A stretch of 64,000 bases of DNA from Fimenecus sp045545735. Its GTDB lineage: Bacteria; Bacillota; Clostridia; Oscillospirales; Acutalibacteraceae. Each line of letters begins with the position of its first letter. Positions within the stretch are counted from its first letter, which is position 1. The position numbers and the translations under genes are program-made. The notes under the pieces were generated by a model. It saw only the letters and a list, made by a program, of their open reading frames with translations, had not been told where the DNA came from and did not search any database. Below are positions 8,256 to 16,553 of this stretch, piece by piece. The stretch lies in the NCBI GenBank assembly GCA_045545735.1, contig JAZQBM010000001.1, positions 62,001 through 126,000 on the forward strand, given 5' to 3'.

Positions 8256-9179
8256 ATGAAAAAAAGAAAAATGGGAGTAGGCAGAATAATTTTGCTTGTT
8301 ATCTGTATTCTTGTTTTCCTTTTTTCTGCATCACTTGTCGTTAAGCACTTTATAGAGCTTAAAGAAAATCGTGACTATTATGAGCAAATTCAGAATTTAG
8401 TTACTGACGAAACTGAAGAGATAGAGCAAGCACCTGACTATTCATCGGTTGTAAAGCTCAATACTGATACAGTAGGTTGGATTAAAGTACCAAACACCAA
8501 TATTGACTATCCTGTAGTTCAGTTTGCGAATAATGATTATTATCTTAATCACGATTTTGATAAGAAATACAATTATCGCGGTGCAATCTTTATGGATTAT
8601 CGTAATAATCCTACCGATTTTGACGCCAATACAATTATCTATGGTCATAACTGTTATGATAAAACAATGTTTTCAGAACTTGACCAGTATGATGACATTG
8701 ATTTTTATAAAAAAACACCTGTATTCGAATACAATACACTCGAAAAAAGTTTTCAATGGAAAATTTACGCTGTGTTTATCACGAACGCTGATGCAAGCGA
8801 AGATAACGGTTACGTTTTCAATTACATATATCCTTATATGGACGGCGAAAATTTCAACGGCTTTATTGAAGAAGTAAATAAACGCAGACTTTACGTAACG
8901 GGCGTTGATATTAATGATGACGATAAAATGCTTGTTCTTTCAACTTGTGTTAGAAATCTTGATACTGTAAATAAATACGGTAAAACAACATATCGTGCAG
9001 ACGCAAGACTTGTAGTGCTTGCCCGTGCTGTGCGTGACGGTGAAAGTGCAGAAGTTGATGTTTCAAAAGCATATGTTAATAAAAATCCAAAGTATCCGCA
9101 GTTGTGGTATGATAATAAAAACATTGAAAATCCGTTCAAGAATGACGAAAAATGGTATCCTCAGGAGGTAGTTAAGTAA
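8256..9179 (+). CDS. Class B sortase (first of tandem pair)
   Basis: A 307-residue membrane-anchored transpeptidase. It has one N-terminal membrane segment (about 9-28), then the sortase B fold with catalytic His131 (IIYGHNCYD), Cys231 (LVLSTCVRN) and Arg251 (RADARLVV). Sortases join proteins carrying a C-terminal sorting signal to peptidoglycan or pilin. After the Arg comes a tail, DVSKAYVNKNPKYPQ.WYD..N..NPF, whose pattern recurs in the next gene. ATG 8256 follows AGGTGAG. Its stop overlaps the next ATG (TAATG), so the two are translationally coupled. I saw no LPxTG- or NPxTN-type substrate in this window. Confidence 0.9.
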   Translation: MKKRKMGVGRIILLVICILVFLFSASLVVKHFIELKENRDYYEQIQNLVTDETEEIEQAPDYSSVVKLNTDTVGWIKVPNTNIDYPVVQFANNDYYLNHDFDKKYNYRGAIFMDYRNNPTDFDANTIIYGHNCYDKTMFSELDQYDDIDFYKKTPVFEYNTLEKSFQWKIYAVFITNADASEDNGYVFNYIYPYMDGENFNGFIEEVNKRRLYVTGVDINDDDKMLVLSTCVRNLDTVNKYGKTTYRADARLVVLARAVRDGESAEVDVSKAYVNKNPKYPQLWYDNKNIENPFKNDEKWYPQEVVK

Positions 9180-10516
9180 TGAAAAACGGCGAAAACAATA
9201 ACAACGAAATACTCTCCTTTGAGGAACTTCGCAAAAAACTTGGTATGGATGAGCCAAGAAATACTGAAATTAAAGAAACATCAAAATCGGAAGATGTTTC
9301 AGAAATCAAATCAACAACAAATGACGATATTTTCGCACAAATTGAGCAGAAACTTACAGAAGAAACTGTGCGAACAGAATATGTTGAGCCAAAACACGTT
9401 GTTGAAAATGGCAAAACTTTTGTTGATATTACAGAACAATATGTAAAAAAAGAAACTGTTACAGATAACACAACTGAAACTGTTGAAAAAGCTGAAATAG
9501 TAACTCCTAAAAAGAAAAAAGTACGTACATTCAATGAAATTTTTGCTGATTTCTTTAAAGGCTTTATTCCATTGAAAAAAGATAGTACAAAAGAAAAAAT
9601 CCGTAAAATTATTATGGATGCGGCTATAATTACAATTATTGGTTGTTGTTTTGCTTTTGGTGATTTGTTTGTAGAAAGACAAGTGCAATTAAAGCAAAAA
9701 GAAGAAATCAAAAACACCATTGTTGAAACAGATGATTTTGACGATAACCAGTATGTTGAAGCTTGGCAGGACGTTTTTGCAAAATACCCCAATATTGAAT
9801 TTCCTGAAAATATGAATCTTAAATATTCATACCTTTACGCAGTTAATCAGGATTTAGTAGGTTGGGTGAAAATTAATAATACAAATCTTGATGTTCAGGT
9901 TGTTCAGGCAGAAGATAATGATTATTATTTAAATCGAGATTTTTATGGTAAAACAAGTCGTTACGGGTGTCCTTACCTTGATTTTAAGAATGATTCACAG
10001 TATCTTGATGACAATACTGTTATTTATGGCCACCATATGACTGACGGTCTTATGTTCTCAAATCTTGACAAATATAAAACTCTTGAGGGTTATAAGGATT
10101 CACCGATTATTGAATACAGTACATTGTATGAAACATATTATTTCAAAGTTTTTGCCGCATTTATTTCAAATGCAAAAACTGCTGATGATAACGGTAATTT
10201 CTTCAACTTTATTGTTACGGATTTCTTAACTGATGAAAAGTTCAACGGATTTGTTGATGAAGTTGAGAAACGTAGTATTTTCAAAACGGGTGTTAATGTT
10301 CAACCTGATGATAAACTTATTACTCTTGTTACTTGTTCATATGAATTTGATAGTGCAAGACTTGTGGTAATGGGAAGACTTCTTCGCGAAAATGAAGAAC
10401 CATCAGTTGATGTAAGTACAGCAACAATCAATACAGCACCAAAATATCCGCAAGCGTGGTATGATGCAAAGAATATGTCAAATCCATATGCAGATGATGT
10501 TTGCTGGACACCATAA
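9179..10516 (+). CDS. Class B sortase with long cytoplasmic N-terminal extension
   Basis: A 445-residue protein. Residues 1-145 are hydrophilic, charged and likely disordered, rich in Glu, Thr and Lys. A membrane segment lies at about 146-163, then the sortase domain with His285 (VIYGHHMTDG), Cys386 (ITLVTCSYEF) and Arg394 (DSARLVV). The C-terminal tail, DVSTATINTAPKYPQAWYD, matches that of the first sortase, so this is a duplicated pair. Sortases normally have only a few residues before the membrane anchor, so the 145-residue cytoplasmic arm is unusual and may bind a partner. The ATG overlaps the previous stop and follows AGGAGG. Confidence 0.9.
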   Translation: MKNGENNNNEILSFEELRKKLGMDEPRNTEIKETSKSEDVSEIKSTTNDDIFAQIEQKLTEETVRTEYVEPKHVVENGKTFVDITEQYVKKETVTDNTTETVEKAEIVTPKKKKVRTFNEIFADFFKGFIPLKKDSTKEKIRKIIMDAAIITIIGCCFAFGDLFVERQVQLKQKEEIKNTIVETDDFDDNQYVEAWQDVFAKYPNIEFPENMNLKYSYLYAVNQDLVGWVKINNTNLDVQVVQAEDNDYYLNRDFYGKTSRYGCPYLDFKNDSQYLDDNTVIYGHHMTDGLMFSNLDKYKTLEGYKDSPIIEYSTLYETYYFKVFAAFISNAKTADDNGNFFNFIVTDFLTDEKFNGFVDEVEKRSIFKTGVNVQPDDKLITLVTCSYEFDSARLVVMGRLLRENEEPSVDVSTATINTAPKYPQAWYDAKNMSNPYADDVCWTP

Positions 10517-10568
10517 AACAGTTTAATATTTAAGTTTATATATAGGGTAAAAAAGAGAGGTATAAGAA

Positions 10569-12731
10569 ATGAAAGTAAGATTATTGTCACTTAATGTTGA
10601 CAAGAGTATGCCTTTTGCAAGATATCAGGCAAGGGTAGTCAGCAGTATAAAGGCATATTCAGATGAGATTGCATCCTTTGAGCAGTATGACAATCTTCGT
10701 GATTTGTTTGGTGCTTTGCAGGATGCGTTAGAAAATGATGAACTTATTGTTACTGCAGTTGATAATAAGCACTACATCAAACTTAAAAATGCACTTATTC
10801 AAGCACTTGAAACTGAAACTGTGTATAATCCGTCAATCCTTAATATGCTTGAAAGCGATGAGGAAATGGATGATAAAACCCGAAAAGCATTTTCAGTATT
10901 CCCTGAACCTGCAACGGTGTTCTTGTCAAAAGACGGCTTGCATTCGGGATTCGGTATTGAAAACGGCTCACAGTATCTTTTGATGCTTCCAATTGACAAT
11001 GAAAGAATAAACCTTGTTTTAAGAAACGGTGTTGTTCCATTCCTCTCAAAAAATATTGAAATACCCGTTGATGACGAATTTTTAGGTGAAAAGAAGTTCT
11101 TTGATAACGAAAAGGTTGCAATCGCTGTAAGACGCATTGTTGAATCTGGTTCGGTTGTAGCTGTAAATGGTACACAGAATGCTGAAATTATAAAAAGTTG
11201 TGGCGATAATGTTCCAAATTTCGACGATGTGTTTGTATTCACACCTCATGTTGAAGATAAAGGTGATGTAAACGCTACTGAATATGCTGCTCAGCTTGCT
11301 AAAGTAAGTCTTGACTTGTCAGCAGCAAATATTGGTGCTTCTATCAGCGATATTTACACATCAAACGATGCTAAATTCATCTGTATTGCAGTTGCAAATG
11401 ACGAGTCAGCCGTTGTAAGAAAACTTTATATGTCTGAAAATGAAACAGAAACAGCATTTATTGAAGCTGCTGCAGTCGAACTTATTGAACTTATCGGCGA
11501 AAAAGCAGCAGGGGTACAGAGCGTAGGTATTGAAATTACTGAAAATAATAATAAAATTACAGATGAAGATAAAAAACCTGTAAATAAAAAGTCAATTATT
11601 ATTATTTCAGCAGTTTTAGGTGCAATTGTAGTGCTTTGTGCAATTCTTGGAATTGTTTATAAGGTGCAGGGCGAAGATGGTGCTCTTGCTAATGCATTCA
11701 ATAAGATTTTCAATATTACTACAACAACTACAACTACGACCACAACAACTACTACAACAGAGCCACAAACAAGTGCTCAGGCAACTGAACTCAAACTTTC
11801 TGATTTTATGATTGCCGACTTAATTAAGATTGAAAAACTTAAGAACACAGAAGAAACTTCAACAGAATCTACAACTGGTGCTGATGAGTCAACAACAGGC
11901 ACTGCAGAGCCAGAAACAGATGTTGATAAAGGTGTACCAACCGTTATGAAAATCAATGGTGTTGAAATTGAAGCAAAAGAAGCACTTGGTCGTCTTGTAA
12001 TGACCGAAATGGGTGAGGATTACAACATTGAAGCAGTAAAAGCACAGGCAGTTGTAATTTATACTTACCTTAAATATCGTGATACTAACTTTGAAATTGA
12101 TGGTGTAAAAATCAATGATACAGTTAATGACGAAGTTAAAAAGGCTGTTGATGAAGTATTTGGTGAATACCTTACATATGACGGTGAGGTTGCTTTAACT
12201 CCGTATTTTGAGATTGCCGCAAAGAAAACTATTGATGCTAAAAACATTTTCTCAAAAGAATATCCATATCTTAAACCGATTTCAGTAGCAGGTGACCCAG
12301 ATTCAACTTCAGAGTCATTTAAAGTTGAGCGTAAGTATTCAATGGGTGAATTCAAAGGATTACTTTTGAATTTTGACAGCACACTTACTCTTGGCGACGA
12401 ACCAATTATGTGGGTGAACGTTGATGCTCACGACGCTTCAATTTCTTCAAGTATCGGTTATGTAACAAAAGTTACTGTAGGCGGTAAAGAAATCAGCGGA
12501 CTTGATTTCCGTACAAAAGTGTTTACATCATCAACACTTCTTTCACATTGCTTTACAGTTGATTATAACGAAACAACAACTGAATTTACTGTTACATCAT
12601 ATGGCAACGGTTTGGGTGTTGGTATGAGTAAAACAGGTGCTAATTATATGGCAGGCAACAATTCAAGCTATAAGAAAATTCTTTCAACATATTTCAATGG
12701 CACAAAGATTACACAGGAGGAAAAGGTATGA
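10569..12731 (+). CDS. CinA-like / transmembrane / SpoIID-like fusion protein
   Basis: A 720-residue protein. Residues 1-160 follow the layout of the CinA N-terminal domain; the clearest stretch is FPEPATVFLSKDGLHSGFGIE...YLLMLP (111-141), like the family's pega..l.N..GtApGf....ilLPG. Residues 180-313 resemble the CinA C-terminal domain, but ESCTGG reads VNGTQN and SGIAGP reads SDIYTS. A single membrane segment (341-366) and a run of 14 Thr (384-397) come next. Residues 455-716 resemble SpoIID/LytB: LGRLVMTEMGEDYNIEAVKAQA with the catalytic-type Glu480, FRTKVF, and GLGVGMSKTGANYMA. The usual GHGVGMSQ has lost its His, and the YHSSxGG motif is absent. SpoIID is family knowledge; the CinA relation is inference. 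Its stop overlaps galE. Confidence 0.6.
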   Translation: MKVRLLSLNVDKSMPFARYQARVVSSIKAYSDEIASFEQYDNLRDLFGALQDALENDELIVTAVDNKHYIKLKNALIQALETETVYNPSILNMLESDEEMDDKTRKAFSVFPEPATVFLSKDGLHSGFGIENGSQYLLMLPIDNERINLVLRNGVVPFLSKNIEIPVDDEFLGEKKFFDNEKVAIAVRRIVESGSVVAVNGTQNAEIIKSCGDNVPNFDDVFVFTPHVEDKGDVNATEYAAQLAKVSLDLSAANIGASISDIYTSNDAKFICIAVANDESAVVRKLYMSENETETAFIEAAAVELIELIGEKAAGVQSVGIEITENNNKITDEDKKPVNKKSIIIISAVLGAIVVLCAILGIVYKVQGEDGALANAFNKIFNITTTTTTTTTTTTTTEPQTSAQATELKLSDFMIADLIKIEKLKNTEETSTESTTGADESTTGTAEPETDVDKGVPTVMKINGVEIEAKEALGRLVMTEMGEDYNIEAVKAQAVVIYTYLKYRDTNFEIDGVKINDTVNDEVKKAVDEVFGEYLTYDGEVALTPYFEIAAKKTIDAKNIFSKEYPYLKPISVAGDPDSTSESFKVERKYSMGEFKGLLLNFDSTLTLGDEPIMWVNVDAHDASISSSIGYVTKVTVGGKEISGLDFRTKVFTSSTLLSHCFTVDYNETTTEFTVTSYGNGLGVGMSKTGANYMAGNNSSYKKILSTYFNGTKITQEEKV

Positions 12732-13747
12732 AAATTTTAGTTACAGGCGGAGCAGGATTTATTGGGTCACACACTTGTGTTGAACTTCTTAATGCTGGTT
12801 ATGAGATTGTTATAGTTGATAATCTCTACAATTCAAGTGAAAAGTCACTTGACAGAGTTCGTGAACTTACAGGCAAAGATTTTGCATTTTATCCATATGA
12901 TATTCGTGATAAAGAGAATATGCGTAAGGTTTTTGAAGAACATAAAATTGATGCTTGTATCCATTTTGCAGGACTTAAAGCAGTGGGCGAGAGTTGTCGC
13001 GAGCCTTTAATGTATTACGATAACAATATTGGTGGTACATTGGCACTTTGCGAAGTTATGGCAGAATATAATTGCAAAAAGATTGTTTTCAGTTCTTCTG
13101 CAACTGTTTATGGTATGAACAATATTTCACCACTTAAAGAAGAAATGAAAACAGGTGGTACTACAAATCCATATGGTACTACAAAATATATGATTGAGAT
13201 TATTCTTGATGACTTCCACAAGGCGGATAAAGATTGGGCTGTAACACTTCTTCGTTATTTCAATCCAATCGGTGCTCACAAGAGTGGTCGTATTGGTGAA
13301 AATCCAAACGGAATTCCAAATAACCTTATGCCATATATCACACAGGTTGCTATTGGTAAGCTGCCATATCTCAATGTTTTTGGTGATGACTATAACACAC
13401 CTGACGGCACAGGCGTTCGTGACTATATTCACGTTGTAGACCTTGCTCTCGGTCACGTTAAGGCAGTTGAAAAAATCCTTAAGGATGAGCCAAAAGTAAA
13501 TGTTTATAACCTTGGTACAGGTAACGGATACAGTGTTCTTGATATTGTTAAAGCATTTGAACAAGCATCAGGCCAAAAGGTTGAATACAAAATTGCTCCA
13601 CGTCGTCCAGGTGACCTTGATGTTTGCTATTCAGATGCAACAAAGGCATTTAATGAACTTGGTTGGAAAGCTGAACGCGGTCTTCTTGAAATGTGTGAAG
13701 ATTCTTGGCGTTGGCAGAGCAACAATCCAAACGGATTTGATGACTAA
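12728..13747 (+). CDS. galE: UDP-glucose 4-epimerase
   Basis: A 339-residue SDR-family epimerase that interconverts UDP-glucose and UDP-galactose with bound NAD. The Rossmann motif GGAGFIGS lies at 7-14, the catalytic Ser region SSSATVYG at 123-129, and the Tyr149/Lys153 pair in NPYGTTKY. The length is typical. The ATG overlaps the previous stop (ATGA) and follows GGAGG, so it is translated with the SpoIID-like gene. Together with the sortases this suggests envelope polysaccharide or glycoprotein supply, though galE also serves plain galactose metabolism. Confidence 0.95.
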   Translation: MKILVTGGAGFIGSHTCVELLNAGYEIVIVDNLYNSSEKSLDRVRELTGKDFAFYPYDIRDKENMRKVFEEHKIDACIHFAGLKAVGESCREPLMYYDNNIGGTLALCEVMAEYNCKKIVFSSSATVYGMNNISPLKEEMKTGGTTNPYGTTKYMIEIILDDFHKADKDWAVTLLRYFNPIGAHKSGRIGENPNGIPNNLMPYITQVAIGKLPYLNVFGDDYNTPDGTGVRDYIHVVDLALGHVKAVEKILKDEPKVNVYNLGTGNGYSVLDIVKAFEQASGQKVEYKIAPRRPGDLDVCYSDATKAFNELGWKAERGLLEMCEDSWRWQSNNPNGFDD

Positions 13748-13788
13748 AACTAATTAAATTTTAAAATACAAAGTAAAGGGTGATTCAA

Positions 13789-14361
13789 GTGAAGAAAAAA
13801 AGTTTATTAATAGCGTTAGGTGCAATAGTTCTTGTTGTTGTGCTTGTTATCGGCGGTCTTGTTAGTACTTATAACGGACTTGTTGATAAAAAGGCAGAAG
13901 TTGATAATGCTGAAGCACAAATTCAGACTTATTTACAACGTCGTGCAGATTTAATTCCAAATCTTGTTAATACTGTAAAGGGTTATGCAGCTCACGAAAC
14001 AGAAGCTTATACTGCTCTTGCAGATGCTCGTGCAAAACTTAATTCAGCATCAAATGCTGAAGAATATACCGATGCACTTGAAAGCTATGATTCTGCACTT
14101 TCAAGACTTTTAGTAGTTGTTGAAAATTACCCTGAACTTAAAGCAAATGAGAACTTCATTTATCTTCAGGATGAACTTTCAGGAACAGAAAACCGAATTT
14201 CTACCGCACGCAAAGATTACAACGATGCAGTTACAGAGTATAACAAGTCAATTAAAAAATTCCCGACAGTTATCTTTGCAGGAATGTTAGGATTTGATGA
14301 GGCTGAACTTTTTGAAGCAACTGATAACGCACAAAATGCTCCAGTTGTGGACTTTGAATAA
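13789..14361 (+). CDS. LemA family membrane protein
   Basis: A 190-residue protein with an N-terminal membrane segment (about 5-27) followed by long helices that match LemA: STYNGLVDKKAEVDNAEAQIQ, then LQRRADLIPNLVNTVKGYAAHE. The GTG start at 13789 is used because AAAGGG lies 8 bases upstream; another in-frame GTG (13780) overlaps that site. LemA proteins of this kind often travel with TPM-domain proteins, as here. Their biochemical function is not established; membrane remodelling or envelope stress is usually proposed. Confidence 0.88.
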   Translation: MKKKSLLIALGAIVLVVVLVIGGLVSTYNGLVDKKAEVDNAEAQIQTYLQRRADLIPNLVNTVKGYAAHETEAYTALADARAKLNSASNAEEYTDALESYDSALSRLLVVVENYPELKANENFIYLQDELSGTENRISTARKDYNDAVTEYNKSIKKFPTVIFAGMLGFDEAELFEATDNAQNAPVVDFE

Positions 14362-14369
14362 AAGAAAAT

Positions 14370-15179
14370 ATGAAAAATATTAATAGAGTTATTGTGTTTA
14401 CGTTAATTCTGTCACTTCTTTTATCTATATCTGCAATGGCTATCGATTTGCCTAAACCCACAAAGAATTTCTTTGTAAACGATTTTGCAGATGTTATTGA
14501 TAGTGAAACTGAAAAAGAACTTCAAGAGATTGGTGCAAGCCTTTATAAACAAACCACTGCACAAGTAGTAGTTGTAACAGTTGACTCCCTTGACGGCTAT
14601 GACGTTGAGGAATATGCCTTGGAACTTGGTCGTGAGTGGGGAGTGGGCAACGAAGACGAAAACAACGGTGTAGTTTTGCTTCTTTCTGAAGGTGACAGAC
14701 AGGTTACCATTCAAGTAGGTTATGGTCTTGAGGGTTGTCTTCCTGACGGTAAAACAGGCAGAATTCTCGACCAATATGGTGTTCCTCACTTTAGTTCTGA
14801 CGATTTTTCAACAGGACTTTCTGATACATATAAAGTTCTTGTTGCAACTGTTTGTGAAGAATACGGCATTGAATTAAGTGAAGATTACAACCTTGACTTA
14901 TATAATTATGATGAAAACACTACTAACACGGATATTGATGACAAAACAATGATTGTTGTATATCTTGTTTTTATGAGTGTTATTGTAATTGTATTGATTT
15001 TGTCAAGCAAGTTTGGTGGCGGTTCTCATCACGGTGGTGGAACTCATTATGGCGGTCGTGGTTATCGCGGTGGCACTTATTATGGTGGTAGTTTCCGCGG
15101 TGGTGGATTTTCCGGCGGAGGTGGCTTCCGTGGTGGCGGTGGCTCATTCGGTGGCGGTGGTTCGTCACGTAGATTTTAA
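14370..15179 (+). CDS. TPM-domain (YgcG-type) membrane protein
   Basis: A 269-residue protein with a signal peptide (about 1-25), a TPM domain (about 30-150; NDFADVIDSETEKEL, WGVGNEDENNGVVLLL and GLEGCLPD), a membrane span (about 191-213) and a C-terminal tail of about 55 residues dominated by Gly, ending in GGGSFGGGGSSRRF. This is the usual YgcG architecture and LemA partner. The TPM fold occurs in proteins linked to photosystem II repair and phosphatase activity, but the bacterial role is unknown. It follows lemA by 8 bases with little visible ribosome binding site, so translation is probably coupled. Confidence 0.87.
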   Translation: MKNINRVIVFTLILSLLLSISAMAIDLPKPTKNFFVNDFADVIDSETEKELQEIGASLYKQTTAQVVVVTVDSLDGYDVEEYALELGREWGVGNEDENNGVVLLLSEGDRQVTIQVGYGLEGCLPDGKTGRILDQYGVPHFSSDDFSTGLSDTYKVLVATVCEEYGIELSEDYNLDLYNYDENTTNTDIDDKTMIVVYLVFMSVIVIVLILSSKFGGGSHHGGGTHYGGRGYRGGTYYGGSFRGGGFSGGGGFRGGGGSFGGGGSSRRF

Positions 15180-15188
15180 GGGGACTTT

Positions 15189-15791
15189 ATGAGAGTATTT
15201 GATTTTGATAATACAATTTATGATGGCGAAAGCGGAATGGATATCTTTCTTTATTATTTAAAGAGAGACCCAAAAGGCGTAGCCAAATTTGTTCCAAAGT
15301 TTATGGAAGGCTTTGTTAAATATAAGCGTAATTTGATTACTATAGATGAGGTAAAAACAGAATACGCTTCATATGTTAAAGATTATTTTAAAAGAATTGA
15401 AAATATCCATGATGATTTTGAAAACTTCTGGGACATTAACACGAAAAATATAAAATCATTTTATCCTAAAATTCAAAAGGATGATGACGTTATACTTTCA
15501 GCTTGCCCATATTGCCTTTTAAGTATAATGACAAACCGTCTTGGCATAAAGAATGTAATTGCTACAGAACTTAATCCCGAAACAGGCGAAATTGGTGAAA
15601 TATGTTATCATGAGAACAAAGTTAAAATGTTCCGCAAAGTTTATGGTGATATTGAAATTGATGAATTTTACACCGACTCAATGAGCGATAAACCAATGAT
15701 GGACATTTCAAAAACAGTATTTCTTGTTGACGGGGACAAGCTTATAAAAATCAAAAAAGACGGAGTTTATCTTAACGATAAATTTGAATAA
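15189..15791 (+). CDS. HAD-superfamily (subfamily IB) phosphatase
   Basis: A 200-residue HAD hydrolase. Motif I is FDFDNTIYDGE, with nucleophile Asp5 and acid Asp7; motif IV is in FYTDSMSDKPM. Helical cap residues (about 15-85) follow motif I, as in the phosphoserine phosphatase-like IB group. Motif II is probably LSACPYCLL. The substrate is unknown. It starts 9 bases after the TPM gene, preceded by AAGGGGAC, and is the last gene before the RNase P RNA. A catalytic Asp pair is present, so activity is likely. Confidence 0.82.
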   Translation: MRVFDFDNTIYDGESGMDIFLYYLKRDPKGVAKFVPKFMEGFVKYKRNLITIDEVKTEYASYVKDYFKRIENIHDDFENFWDINTKNIKSFYPKIQKDDDVILSACPYCLLSIMTNRLGIKNVIATELNPETGEIGEICYHENKVKMFRKVYGDIEIDEFYTDSMSDKPMMDISKTVFLVDGDKLIKIKKDGVYLNDKFE

Positions 15792-15800
15792 CAATTAAAT

Positions 15801-16130
15801 ATGAGTAGGTTGGGCAGTTGCGTAGGCTTTAGCCTATGAGGAAAGTCCGAGCATCACACAGCAGGGTAACGGCTAACGGCCGCCGAGGGTGACCTTAGGG
15901 AAAGTGCATAGAAAATTACCGCCGTTTTTAACGGTAAGGGTGGAAAGGTGAGGTAAGAGCTCACCGGCGTTGCAGAGATGTAACGGCCGAGCAAACCCTA
16001 CCCGATGCAACATCGACTGAAGTTGTCAGCTGGGCAGATACTTCGACGGATGGCTTGAGGCACATAGCAATATGTGTCCCAGATAGATAATTGCCTTAAA
16101 CGACAGAACTCGGCTTACAGACTTACTCAT
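15801..16130 (+). ncRNA. rnpB: RNase P RNA
   Basis: This is the catalytic RNA that matures tRNA 5' ends. The outer helix P1 pairs ATGAGTA (15801-15807) with TACTCAT (16124-16130). Conserved core blocks are present: GAGGAAAGTCC at about 15839, the GAGCAAACC-type segment near 15990, and ACAGAACTCGGCTTACAGA just before the 3' end. The length of about 330 nt is normal. The P10-P12 region and several hairpins are also visible. It looks like the ordinary A-type fold. Confidence 0.96.
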
Positions 16131-16138
16131 TTTAATAT

Positions 16139-16164
16139 AAAAGCCCGAAAGGGCTTTTGTTTTT
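16139..16164 (+). terminator. Terminator of rnpB
   Basis: AAAAGCCC (16139-16146) and GGGCTTTT (16151-16158) form an 8-bp stem with a GAAA tetraloop, followed by GTTTTT. Confidence 0.92.
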
Positions 16165-16208
16165 AACAAAAAAGAACGAACCCCGTATAATGCATTGAGG
16201 TGATTTTA

Positions 16209-16553
16209 ATGTTTGATGCATTTGTAGGGTCCGTTTTAATGTTCTTAACACTTTTGGGAACAGTTGCAATATGTTATATTATTATGTTAAAATTGTTAAT
16301 ACCGAAAAGTGACGGAATTTATTACATAATTTTACCTTGTGACAAAAACACGGTAAATGTTCGCAAAAAAGCCTACGGAACAAGAATTAAACTTAATTTA
16401 TTGGGTGAAGATTGTTGTTCAAAGGTTGTAGTGCTTGATTCAGGTATTACGGAGGAAGAAAAAGCAGATTTGTTACAAATCTGTAAAGAAAGTAACGGGA
16501 TTTATCTCGTTGAAAAGGAATATTTAAAGGATTACTTTGATGGACGAATTTGA
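16209..16553 (+). CDS. Small membrane protein of unknown function
   Basis: A 114-residue protein I do not recognise. It has one N-terminal hydrophobic segment (about 5-31) and a soluble C-terminal part with an alternating beta pattern (GIYYIILP, SKVVVLDSGIT) and the helix EEEKADLLQICKES. The soluble part could be a small alpha/beta domain facing the cytoplasm. ATG 16209 is preceded by GAGGTG. The gene overlaps the start of recD2 by 14 bases, so the two are co-transcribed. Confidence 0.65.
   Translation: MFDAFVGSVLMFLTLLGTVAICYIIMLKLLIPKSDGIYYIILPCDKNTVNVRKKAYGTRIKLNLLGEDCCSKVVVLDSGITEEEKADLLQICKESNGIYLVEKEYLKDYFDGRI

Noticed and set aside
9172..9792. A 206-residue minus-strand frame opposite the second sortase
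   Set aside because: It is Ser/Phe-rich because the plus frame is Glu/Lys-rich; no start signal.
11714..11762. Run of Thr codons read as a possible short tandem repeat or slippage site
   Set aside because: The ACA/ACT/ACC codons are mixed, so slippage is unlikely; it is best read as a linker in the protein.
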